Origin: Beverwykella pulmonaria
Taxonomy: Eukaryota > Ascomycota > Dothideomycetes > Pleosporales > Melanommataceae
Assembly: GCA_001599595.1 (NCBI GenBank)
Contig: BCHH01000021.1
Coordinates: forward strand, 242,287 to 306,286
Direction of reading: 5' to 3'
Length of the DNA stretch: 64,000 bases
Under the pieces are notes generated by a model, which was not told the origin of the DNA, made no database searches, and saw nothing but the letters and a program-made list of their open reading frames with translations. Positions 35,454 to 45,614 of the stretch are shown here, piece by piece; the first letter of the stretch is position 1, and each line of letters starts with the position of its first letter. The position numbers and the translations under genes were made by a program.

Positions 35454-37006
35454 ATGAAGGGGGCCACTGCTCGATCAGCCTTTGCTACTAACCCCACCTC
35501 CTCTGATCCTTACTCGTACCAATGCGGGTTTGGTAATCGCTTTGCTTCTGAGTCCATATCTGGTGTACTCCCACGCGGTCAGAACTGTCCCCAGCGTGTG
35601 AAGTACGACCTCTACTCAGAACAACTCAACGGCTCTTCTTTCGTCTCGTCCAGGGCTTCTCTGCAGCATGTCTGGATGTATCGGATTCGACCATCAGTAG
35701 CACATGGAGTGCTTTCTAAGACGGAATTAAATGGCCAAGTATGTTTGCGGATTTCTTCCAAGAAGCTCACTTACTGATATTTGAGGTACAGATTGAAGCC
35801 TGCTTCTCGCCCTCCAATCCCCGTGTCGAATACAACCCGTCTCAGCAAGCATGGGACCCTTTTTCCATCCCAAAAGCCACCCCAAAATCGTCCGTCGACT
35901 TCGTACAAGGTCTGAAAACGATTGCTGGACAAGGCGACCCAACTGCAAGACAAGGCATTGCCATTCACATATATACCACAAATGCGTCTATGCAGAATCG
36001 AGCCTTCTGCAACAACGACGGGGACTTCTTGATACTTCCACAGCATGGCAGACTAGACATCCAGACCGAGCTCGGCCATTTGATGGTCAGACCTGGTGAA
36101 CTTGCAGTTGTGCAAGCTGGTATACGCTTCAAAGTGAGCTTGCCGGACGGGCCATCGAGAGGATATATTCAGGAGATCTTCGGTGCACATCACGAACTAC
36201 CTGAGCTAGGCCCTGTTGGGTCGAACGGGATGGCGTTACCACGAGACTTTGAATATCCGCTTGCAAGCTTTGACATCGACTCTGAATCCGGATGGGAGAT
36301 TGTATATAAGTTAGCCGGAACTCTACACAGTTGCCAACAACTTCATACGCCCTTTGATGTTGTTGCATGGCATGGCAACTACTCTCCTTATAAGTATGCC
36401 ATTGAGAAATTTGTAAACCTGGCAAACGTCGAGTTTGATCAGGCGGACCCTACAATATATTGTGTACTAACGGCTCGCTCTATCGTACCTGGGGTGTCCT
36501 TGACGGACTTCCTAGTCTTCACCCCAAAGACAATCAGCACTCGGAACACGTTTCGTCCACCTTACTACCATCGCAATATGTCCACCGAAATTATGGGTCT
36601 AGTCTATGGTACTTATGGTGGGAGCGCTCACGTTCTTGAACCAGGAGGTTTGAGCTACGAGGCAAGCTACATGCCTCATGGCGAGACATACGAGACGTGG
36701 GAGACAGCAGCGACACAAGACCTTGTACCGACACGGATTTGTGAAGATACTTTGGCCTTCATGTTTCATATCTCAGTGCCATTGCTCTTAACAGACTGGG
36801 CACTGAAAAGTCCATCACTTCATCCAACAGATCCCAAGCAAGCGACTGCATTCAAAGGTCATTTCCTTGATCACCTCGAAGAGATTAACGCGGAGCTCTC
36901 TAGTGATGGGCTCCCCATAATAGGGGAGATAGATGGAACGGAGAAATCGAAACTCACTAATGGGATCAAAAGCGCAAAGGGAGCCAATTCCTCAAATGCC
37001 TCCTAG
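35454..37006 (+). CDS. Homogentisate 1,2-dioxygenase-like ring-cleavage enzyme
   Basis: Cupin Fe(II) dioxygenase that opens the aromatic ring of homogentisate to maleylacetoacetate in the known family. Two exons, 35454-35738 and 35792-37006 (53-bp intron), 499 aa, about 50 longer than typical fungal HmgA, the excess mainly in a Lys/Ser/Asn-rich C-terminal tail. N-terminal block PYSYQCGFGNRFASE is conserved. Iron-ligand positions look intact: His355 and Glu361 in HRNMSTE and His391 in MPHGETYE, with the same spacing (6 and 36) as His335/Glu341/His371 of the human enzyme. The substitutions around them (HRNMSTEIMG, MPHGETYETWE) differ from the usual HRNxMSEFMG and TPHGPD, so this may be a paralogue acting on a related gentisate-like substrate. 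Divergent partner of the P450. Confidence 0.9.
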
Positions 37007-37673
37007 ATATGTTTTACTACATCCAGAATATTACTCCGTTCTTCTTTCTTCTGAAACCATATTGTTTTGGCTTAAACGCATCTGTATATTGCGAGTTTTG
37101 CCTCTGAAAATGGAGACCTTAAACTAACGATTTCGAGGTTTCGGATACCGTTTGCTATATTAGCGCAGCTACGACACCAGCTATAGCTTTCCATACCCCT
37201 CTGCTTCCTCTACTCTTCAATTTTAGAATATAGACACTCACAACCCTATGGAGCGTCCTCCGGGTTCAATAACCCTGGATGGTCTAGGTTCATTGACCCC
37301 AAACTTCGTGTAAATCACCGCGGATATCTTATTAATTACTAAGTCTAAAAGTGGCAATTCAAGACCCAAAAATTAACCGGCAACAAGCACGAGCACAAAC
37401 ATAAGTATGGGCACCAACACAAGCTCAAGCACGAGCATGAGCAGCTATATATCTAGCATATAAGACTCGGCAGGGTACATCTATAAGGTCTAATCCTTCC
37501 TTCTCTCCTTATTTTTTTTCGTCTATTAGATTAGGAATACAATGTGTAACTGTTATATTAGAATATCTAAATGTGTTGCCGAACTATGTAACTCTAAAGG
37601 TGGAGAAAATCGGTTAGATAGCAGCTCGCTTGCAAAGTACGTTTCTATGAGCAACTGTATGTTCGTATCATGT
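37007..37673. other. Intergenic, convergent 3' ends with low-complexity repeats
   Basis: 667 bp between converging genes. Around 37384-37443 there is a degenerate run of CAAGCACGAGCAC-like units (AAGCACGAGCA, AACACAAGCTCAAGCACGAGC). One CCGGCAA occurs at 37378-37384. No gene recognised. Confidence 0.45.
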
Positions 37674-39490
37674 TCAGCCAATGCTTTTTTCACCCTTTTT
37701 CCGATAGTACAGCGTCTTGTCTCTCCCTTTCCCTAGCTTGAACACTTCAATCGACCCGCTATTATACCTGAGCACCATATCCTCCGGGATTGGAAAGGGA
37801 GGAAGTTCAAACCAATCCATCTTCTTCGACTTCAAATGATGCCTCAGCAACTTCCTTTCGTACCCCTTCGGCCTTGTATCGCGCTCCAGCCGTCGCCAGA
37901 TATGTCCAGGCTGCTGGTTCTTGAAGTGAAGGTAAGTGGCGCGCAAAGCCGGAGGATCAGAAATTGTGAGTGGATGTGGCTTCACGCACTGTGTCCAGCG
38001 CTTGTTAGTGGAGCAGTTTGTGTCCCTTTCGACCATCTCCTCGTCTACCATCGCGTGGTCGCCAGTTGTCCAACCGATATTGCCAAGGTCATCGATGGTT
38101 TCTTTGCGCTCCAATTGTAATATGATCTCGATCTCTTCGCGGTTGTAGGACGTGTCGACGAGTAAGATGTCTCGGCCAGAAACAACGTATATCTGCTTTG
38201 CATCGGGCCGGTTCCAACGCCTGTCGTAGTAGTCGTCGCCGTTGATATCAGGAAGAATGCCAAACGATAGGTTTCGGCCTGGAAGGTCGCCGCGCGACCG
38301 CAGGTATCCATAGCTCCAGTACCGCTCCTCTGAAGATCGGGGCATCGTACCCTCGAGATGGCGTGCGAAGTGCGCTGGAGTCTGCATCTCAGGGAATTTC
38401 TTCCATGCTCCGCCAAGCTCTGGGTCGTCCAAGTTGAACGCGGTGAGCTGGCCTGCCATGGCGACGTATTGCGGAGCGGACGAGCTACCGGTGAGAATCG
38501 AAAGCTGTGAAAGGATATTGAAGGGATACCGTCTGAAGTCGCCGACGAACAGATCGTGGTCCATCCATGCCCAGAAAGGAAGCTCGGGGTGCGCAAAGAG
38601 ATCGCGGAATACGAGCCCACGGAGCGGTCGCCAGTTGTAGTTGTTCGGATCATCCCTCAAGTGATATTCGGCTGTGACCTCCTCGTACTCTGTCGCGTTG
38701 CAATTCCATCCGTATTCGGACCCACACATGAAGTCCACGTGTCGGCGTTTCCATTCGTCATCGCCAATACATACAACCTTGACGTTTCCTCCCCACGCTA
38801 TATCTATGTTCTGCTTCTTGAAGTCTAGGCATTGACTCTCGTTTGTGCGCTTTCGGTTCAGGAAAAGAAGATCTAGGGAGTCCGCGTTCATCTGCATGCT
38901 GTAGAAGAACTGGTGCAGGTATGCAGGGGCAGAATCGTCGTTCCAGGCGCCAACAATGGTCATCCGCCGTTGGTTTTCGGGAAGGGCCGATATGCTTGGG
39001 ACTTTTGAGAAAGGACCGGTGAAGGGCGAAGCTGAGGCGCTCTGTATATAAGGCGTTGCCTCTGGGCTCAAAGTCTTGGAAGAGCTTGCTGATGGGATCT
39101 TTAGCGCGGCTTCGACACTCGGCGAGGGTGATGAATCGAACAAGGACGCAACTAAAGGTTCCTCTTGTATCGTAGATGGCGAATCCGATGAAAGTGTTGG
39201 TTGTATGAACAAATAGATAGTGCCCAGCACTAGCCATGCTGCAAACATGATGCTGAGAATGTGGAGGTGCTGGCGTAGATACCAAAACGATTTGGTCATC
39301 CATGTTGGCTATCGGCAGTCAGCATCACAACACCAGCCCAGGCAAGGTCACTTACCCGACTCAAATGCAAGATTTTTGGTCTGGACATGTATGCTTCTGC
39401 TCCCTTGTCCTCTTCTTCGCCATATGGCCGACTTTCTTCGTTATCAATCTCGAACGATTGTAGAAGCTGGCGGCCTTCTTCGCGGTCCAT
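37674..39490 (-). CDS. Type II membrane glycosyltransferase-like protein
   Basis: 589 aa from two exons, 39490-39356 and 39308-37674 (47-bp intron; LHLSR joins PTWMTKSFWY). A cytosolic acidic N-terminus of about 50 residues is followed by one membrane anchor (about 61-82, LSIMFAAWLVLGTIYLFI), a Ser/Pro-rich stem (85-155) and a lumenal domain. The lumenal domain has a DxD-like motif in FWAWMDHDLFVGD (DHD at 295-297), typical of metal-dependent glycosyltransferases, plus RPLRGLVFRDLF and GHIWRRLE. This architecture is that of a Golgi type II glycosyltransferase. I do not recognise a characterised member; donor and acceptor are unknown. Confidence 0.7.
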
Positions 39491-40437
39491 ATTAAAAGCA
39501 CTGATGCTTGAGAATGAATGGAACGGAAATAGTGATTTGAGAGCAGCGAACGAATGAAGCAATCATACGTTTATCGTAAAGGACGAAGTCGGCGGGCAAA
39601 CACATATGCAGCGCCTGAAACGGCTGTCATATATTAAGCATAGGACCTGAAATTGCAAGCCAGTCGCGTGCTCAGTTGGCATATCTGCGAATGCGGGATG
39701 TGTGGCGTGTATTGAGATTCCCCTGAAGCCTTACGCGAGTGGTCGGGAGCGTTCATCTTGCTCGACTTAGCCTAGGTTGAGCAAGCCGCTAGAACCTCTT
39801 TCTCCTAATTAGTCAGGGACGACGAGCAGCTGAAGTTTGAGTTTGTGACGTACAGTGGCGTGCTGTCGGTGGAACGAATCAGTTATGCACGTTAACATAT
39901 CTTATCACCACGTCCACGGCCTTACAATATGCACACGTAGCCTAAACGTTCCTGCGCAAAAAAGGCATGCATACACCTCAATACGTTTGTGATAACGTAG
40001 ATCAATGAACACCATACTATTTTACAACCTGAGAAGAATTAAAAGTTTCGCGTAGCTTCAGGCTTTTCAGAGCTTCAAGTGCCGTCAATATACCACGAAT
40101 TAATGAGTTGTAGGTTATTAGAAAAACCAGGTAAATGAATTACAAAATAGCAACACTAAGGAGCAGAATGAGCTTGCACAGTATATTGATAAGCTTTGCA
40201 AGGAACTAATACCGCCTATAAGACAGATCCTTAGAAATCTTGCCTCAGGAATAGCTCAAAAGCAAATGATGGGTTGATCGCATTGTAAAGAAACACAACA
40301 TACATCTTATATCTAGACGGACTTCCGACATCAACAACCGCAACAAGGCTAATTCAGAACCTGGTGGCAGCGAAGGTGTTGAAGGATTAGGAATAAGCTA
40401 AAAAAAAGAGCCCGTTGAGAGGAAGAGGAAGAAAAGG
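39491..40437. other. Intergenic, promoter of the glycosyltransferase-like gene
   Basis: About 950 bp. The first few hundred bases should hold the promoter (minus strand). The rest is AT-rich with no recognised gene. Confidence 0.4.
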
Positions 40438-41540
40438 TGTCACGTGCAGTATTGAAAACATGAGCGGAACTGGCTTAGGGACTACTTATATACGGATCCT
40501 GATGACACTAATAATTAGTTTTCGAAAAAACTATGCTTTACCTGCGTTTGGAACTAAATTTAGAACAAGAGTTATCTATACAACAACTGTGCGTTGCATT
40601 ATACCTACGCGACAACACACACTCTTCGCACAAACGCAGTGTGGGTGTCAGCCAACACTACTTTATCACATATGGCATCAGTTTTGTATTACACAAGCTC
40701 TCATTCAATATCTATACTCTCAGTCACTCACTGGCTAATAATCAACCAGTGGGAGCCGCACCAGCAGCGAAACGACCCGACGCCATCCAAACCAAACGGA
40801 ACACTGTCAGAACCAAAATCAGCAGCAAAATCCCGAAAACTGCTGTCGAATTGTGGCGCACCCTGTGGGGGACGCACATGGCTCGCAGCACCGACGCGTC
40901 TCAAGACGCGTCCAAAGGGGAGGCAAGGAGCACTAGAAAAGCAAAGGGCCCACAGATGCCAAATAGTGGGAGCTAATTAACTGCCTAACTAACATTAGAG
41001 GTAATCTTACAAAGTTAGAAGAAGAAATCCTGCGCGTGGGGTTGCAAAAAGCAGTGCAAAACTCGATTTCTCTAGCCCGCGCTCTCTGGGCGCGGCAAAG
41101 CCCCCTCCACGACCGCTTACAGGGAAACTGGACCAACTTACCACCAGCGAAGAAAGGAATAAAGAGCGCACCTACACGATCGTGGGCCATGTTTCTGCGC
41201 AGGCGGGTAGCGGGGCTAACGCCCCGTCAAGTTATGAACATATCCCAGATCATCAGACGCAGGACACCGGTCCTCGACCCGATCGAGCCCACTAGTGACC
41301 CCGAATCCGGATACGGCCTGAAGAGCTATGGCCTTGGGGAAGAGGCTGACCACAACATGGACACATGACCTCTGGTCACGTGATGGCTTAACGGATCTGT
41401 GACTACAAAACCATGAAAATGAATGCATATATAAGTTTGCTGGAGCACCTAGAGAGCTCAGCATAGTTAATCAGATATTATCATCTTGATACGGAAGCAA
41501 TATATTGCTGCCACTTATACTTATGACCACGATTACTGAC
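40438..41540 (+). mobile_element. Possible degraded retroelement (gag-like) remnant
   Basis: Begins near TGTCACG (40438) with a TATA-like box (ACTTATATAC, about 40485). Contains two interrupted plus-strand frames, 40740-40979 (basic, Lys/Arg/Ser-rich) and 41036-41368, the latter with a TRSWA phrase as found near gag/ORF1 proteins. In another frame the text reads YTIVGHVSAQAGSGANAPSS, again gag-like. A second TATA-like region lies at 41428-41436. No complete frame, no reverse transcriptase and no confirmed terminal repeats. The assignment is weak. Confidence 0.3.
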
Positions 41541-41971
41541 GGAACCCTCCATATTCCCCAAGAGTAGTTGTTTGACACTTTGTCTAGTGGAGCTTAGCTT
41601 AACCGCAGTGCCCAGGTGTTGCGACCGTTAGCATCTGGTGAGCTTTAGTAATCTAATCATGTGCAGTATGTATACAAGAGGTCCCCATTAACAGATAAGC
41701 TGTGGGGCACCAACAAGTCTTCCACTTGTATGCAAGCCGACAATCTTCCACACAGATTTTTCCAATGTGGTGCCGCTACTCATCCGTTCACGGGGAGAGT
41801 TTACACAACTAATATTCGTATATAGGGATCCATTCTAGTTCCCGCAGTGGGCGGCGACGATACTAGATGGCTCTCTGGTCATAGAGTTGTGAGTGTTAGT
41901 GTGCTAGCTTCAGTTGGCTTAGTACTCCTATCTTCATTTGTCATTTCTCTGATCCACATTTCGGGACTAGT

Positions 41972-41998
41972 CAAAGTTGCCGGTATCCGGCAACTTTG
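41972..41998. promoter_or_regulatory. Perfect 27-bp palindrome with TTGCCGG half-sites, upstream of the Zn2Cys6 factor
   Basis: CAAAGTTGCCGG, spacer TAT, then CCGGCAACTTTG: 12-bp arms matching perfectly. It lies 118 bp before ATG 42116. A further TTGCCGG is at 42057-42063, and a T-tract (42101-42111) follows directly before the start codon. This inverted CGG-type repeat is a plausible binding site for the downstream factor itself or a paralogue. The rest of 41541-42115 shows nothing else specific. Confidence 0.6.
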
Positions 41999-42115
41999 TG
42001 TAGCGATCCTGGTCACAGATTAGGGCACGCTTATTACACAGTGGTATCCATTTTAGTTGCCGGATTGTACGTAGGCTCTCTCCATCAGTTTGTCGCTTCT
42101 TTTTTTTTTTTGAAC

Positions 42116-44095
42116 ATGCCCCCAAGTAACAACACCCCGGCTGTTCGGCGAAGAGGCGCAATTGCCTGCCGGCGTTGTCGACGTCTGCGGATCAAATGCA
42201 TACACGCTGCCGACAATCTCCCACCATGCGAAGCTTGCCGGATGTCGGACGCATATGATTCCCAATCTTGTGTTTTTCCACGCAGAGGAGAGACCGATAC
42301 TGATCGTAGATGGCGTTCGAGGGTCCGATCTCTACCGCAGGATCTCCAGGGCTCCAGTGTGGATGGGGAAGAGCAGCCAAACCAAATGCCAGTTCAGGAA
42401 AAACCGAGTACTCAAACAGCTTCCCATGAAGACCGAGAACAGACACATCAAAACGCGATCAATCAAAGGAGCTGCGACGAGTTTCCGAGCGCTCAAGAAA
42501 TTATTGAAGCATGCAAAGTCTTCACGACTTCCTATTTTCAGCTTGGCTTCATTCCCAAGACCAGCTTCTTTGAGCGGATCCAGAAAGGCGATGTCAGCGA
42601 TTTCCTATTGCTTTGTATCCTTTCCCTCTCTGCCCGCTTCACGCCCTGTCTGGTCCAACATTATGGAGATGCAACGAAAGCAACTGAACGGTTTATGGCT
42701 GCTGCACTGGAAAGGGTACCCCACGAAATGTACAACAGCAACCTTGAGAATGTGCAAGCATTGTTTCTGCTTTCAGTTGCTGAATGGGGAAACGGAGACC
42801 GCGATCGTAGTTCAATCCATATGGGCATTGCAGTTCGAATGGCAGCCATGATGAAGCTACATCGGGAGGAGACCTATCGTCTGCCCCCCGATGCGACAAG
42901 CGACCAAATCATATTTTCCGAAGCAGCTCGCAGGACCTTCTGGATGATTCAGAGCCAAGACAATCTCCACTCAGGCTACAGCTCCCCTGTTCCTTTCTCT
43001 TGCGATGATATTACCGCACTGTTGCCTTCTGAAGAGTCAGACTTCTCCTTCGGCATCATCCCGACCGAGCGCGCTGCTCTGCCCTCGACTCCGCCTGCAT
43101 TAACAAACCCTTCACTTGTGGACTCTCCAAGACGGTCTCTCTTTGCAACACTGATACAGAGTCATTATCTCTGGGGCCAGGTGGCGCGACGAGCGTGTCG
43201 ACCAGAGAATGTTGCTCAGGGTCCGAACAATGAGTATATAAGTATGGCAGCATTACTCAAACGCTTTGAGGACAAGCTTCCTATACAACACAAATGGTCT
43301 ATCTGGAGCCTAAAGGTATGGAAGGATCTAGGCTTCGAGTTAGCCTACCTTTCCGTAGTCATGATGATCCGACTTAGCAACATCCTCATGAGGCGCATGT
43401 ATCTAGAGAATATTAAAGCCTCCATCACTGAGAGGCTTCCAGCTTCCGATGGGAACGAAGGACCGTCCGGATTTTGGAAACCTGTGTCCGAGGAATTATT
43501 CGAGAATGTCGTCGAGCTTTACCAGCAAATCGAGGTCTCGTTCGCAATGCGGTCGCGAACTGAGGCCTACCCAGCTATTCTGGTGTTCCCAATCTACGTG
43601 TGTGGTTCTTTAGCTCTGAATCTCTGGCAATGCCCACAATTGTGTCCCAGGCTAGCTGATAAGGCAGCCTCCATGCTTATGCGGTGTATTCAAGTAATCA
43701 AGGACTTGCAGCATGCTTGGCCCATGGCTCGACGCTGGCAAGAAGGTCTTCAGCAAGCCGCCACACCCCTGTCTGCCGGGCCATCTCCAGCACCGACTCG
43801 AGCAGCTCCGCCGACTCCAAGTGCTCTGAATTTGCACGACTCTGAGCGAAGCCCCCTGGAGCCAAGTGCGTTCAAGCTGGGTGGAGGGCGGAGAGAAACC
43901 GACACAGCTTCGATGGAACAGCAACGACCATATTCAAGACCAAACGAAGGCGGCGATGCTCAAATTGCTCAAGCATTTGATATCAACGCGCTTCCTAATG
44001 ATCTGTTCGATGTCGAAGTTACTGCTTTCCTCCAGGGCCATTTGCACCATGGGTTGTTGAGCGAATGGAGTCAGACTGGTTTTAGCCTTAACTGA
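42116..44095 (+). CDS. Zn2Cys6 transcription factor with fungal-specific TF domain
   Basis: Nuclear regulator, 659 aa, single exon. The binuclear cluster is Cys18, 21, 28, 38, 41 and 52 (spacing 2-6-9-2-10; the final gap of 10 is slightly longer than the usual 6-9), with CRRCRRLRIKC as the core. A Gln/Glu/Asp-rich linker (about 75-125) precedes a fungal-specific TF (middle homology) region of about 130-500, recognisable by SAEVI-like FTTSYFQLGFIPKTSF, AVRMAAMMKLHRE and AARRTFWMIQSQDNL. The C-terminus (about 560-659) is Pro/Ala/Ser-rich with a hydrophobic tail (FLQGHLHHGLLSEW) that may be an activation segment. Start is ATG 42116, since the frame upstream lacks an ATG. A 27-bp CCGG palindrome sits in its promoter, so autoregulation is likely (inference). 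Confidence 0.9.
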   Translation: MPPSNNTPAVRRRGAIACRRCRRLRIKCIHAADNLPPCEACRMSDAYDSQSCVFPRRGETDTDRRWRSRVRSLPQDLQGSSVDGEEQPNQMPVQEKPSTQTASHEDREQTHQNAINQRSCDEFPSAQEIIEACKVFTTSYFQLGFIPKTSFFERIQKGDVSDFLLLCILSLSARFTPCLVQHYGDATKATERFMAAALERVPHEMYNSNLENVQALFLLSVAEWGNGDRDRSSIHMGIAVRMAAMMKLHREETYRLPPDATSDQIIFSEAARRTFWMIQSQDNLHSGYSSPVPFSCDDITALLPSEESDFSFGIIPTERAALPSTPPALTNPSLVDSPRRSLFATLIQSHYLWGQVARRACRPENVAQGPNNEYISMAALLKRFEDKLPIQHKWSIWSLKVWKDLGFELAYLSVVMMIRLSNILMRRMYLENIKASITERLPASDGNEGPSGFWKPVSEELFENVVELYQQIEVSFAMRSRTEAYPAILVFPIYVCGSLALNLWQCPQLCPRLADKAASMLMRCIQVIKDLQHAWPMARRWQEGLQQAATPLSAGPSPAPTRAAPPTPSALNLHDSERSPLEPSAFKLGGGRRETDTASMEQQRPYSRPNEGGDAQIAQAFDINALPNDLFDVEVTAFLQGHLHHGLLSEWSQTGFSLN

Positions 44096-45614
44096 AATCA
44101 TGATCTATCGGCCAAGTTTCGCGACCTAACACTTATAGTAAGAAGACAGTTTTACCTTTCGCAGTTCGTGCTGTCGCCTACTATGGTTCACGTGACGAGA
44201 GCCCTAGCACTTAGAAACCTCTCCAGGATAAACACGTGCACCCATATTAGATCCTCATGCAGCATTTCGCGAATGAGGCGATGCGATATTTGGCTCGCTG
44301 TGGGCCGAATACCTGGCCCATTGCTTCGACGCCTTACTACGCGCTAAAGATCGACCTGCCCCCGACTCGAATGGCAATCAGTGGCTAGACTACTAACACT
44401 TCAGGGGCTGGTCCAAGGATGTGAGAAGAATTGAGGAGGCTGTCACTGTTCCAGTGGAGTATATGCTGGTGGAGATGTTGGAGTCGACAGTTTTACCCTG
44501 GAATTGGCTGTCATGGTAGACTAGGCCTGTGAAGGTCTGCAGTAGGACTCAGCTTGAAAGGAAAAGGATAGAATGAAAATAGCAAGTGGAGGTTCTACTT
44601 TTTATTTCGCACTGTTTTGGTTTTGCGTGACAGGCTTTCCCCTTTCTTTGCCATATAATTATTCTCCTAGGACACACAACGATACACAACGATCACGGAG
44701 ACCAATCGCACAAAGAGATCCAATTATGCAAAGGGATAGCTGCAGGGCCTTTTCCTATCAAATCAAGTTCATGCTATTTCAATTTACCTTTTCAGTAAGT
44801 GACTCATTGTAGAGTACTCTTCTGAATGCGGCACTATTTGGTCAGCACTCGATACTAACCAGATTCCAAACCTCTTATTCCAGGTAAGGATATCCTATAA
44901 GCACCAGTATGTTATGTTAAATGCGAACTAACAAATCCAGTAGAAAACAGAGTACATACATGTAACATTGTCCTTTCAATCCGGACTCAGACTTTCATGC
45001 CTGTGCTAAAGTGAAATATTGTCTTACGCGCACTGATAAGACAGAGAGTAAACACATAGGTAAACACGAAAAGCAAAAGAGACACGTCAAGCGCAGGGAC
45101 GGAGAACATACAATTATACCTGTAGCAGAAATAGGATGCTAGATATTCGGCTTTCAACTCAGAAAAAGGGAGCAGGAGAATAGAACTTCGCCTTGTGGAA
45201 AGACATCAGAGATTGCTGCACCTAAGTACAATCGTCAGCATCTGCACGGCTTGCCTCATACTCATTACCCTCTCACCTAATAGTTCAATACTAGCTAGAC
45301 GAAAGAAACACTACAAAGTACCACTGTATACGGTGAAAGGTGTTGTGCGCTAGAAGTATATATGTTCGAACCCTCATTTATCCTTTGGCTCGAGCACCCG
45401 GACCAAAGACAGCATAACCATCGCACGAATAGGACTCTTCTGGTACATAGTCATCCATAGATCGTTATTACAAGAACTAGAAGTCATCTACGTACATCTG
45501 GGACCTCGGCCTACCTACATCAACCACCACTACACAGATCCTATGTTGGATACAGCAGAGCATGCGCAGCCCACTCGATCCATTACCCATGGGTTAGAAT
45601 CGGCTATCGGGCAA
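44096..45614. other. Gene-poor intergenic region
   Basis: 1.5 kb between the Zn2Cys6 gene and the 3' end of the phosphatase gene. The only open frames are short and unlike known proteins. AT-rich. No tRNA confirmed; a GTTCGAACC-like string at 45364-45372 lacks a cloverleaf. Confidence 0.45.

Noticed and set aside
45361..45375. GTTCGAACCC, reminiscent of a tRNA B box
   Set aside because: No A box at the right distance and no cloverleaf on either strand.
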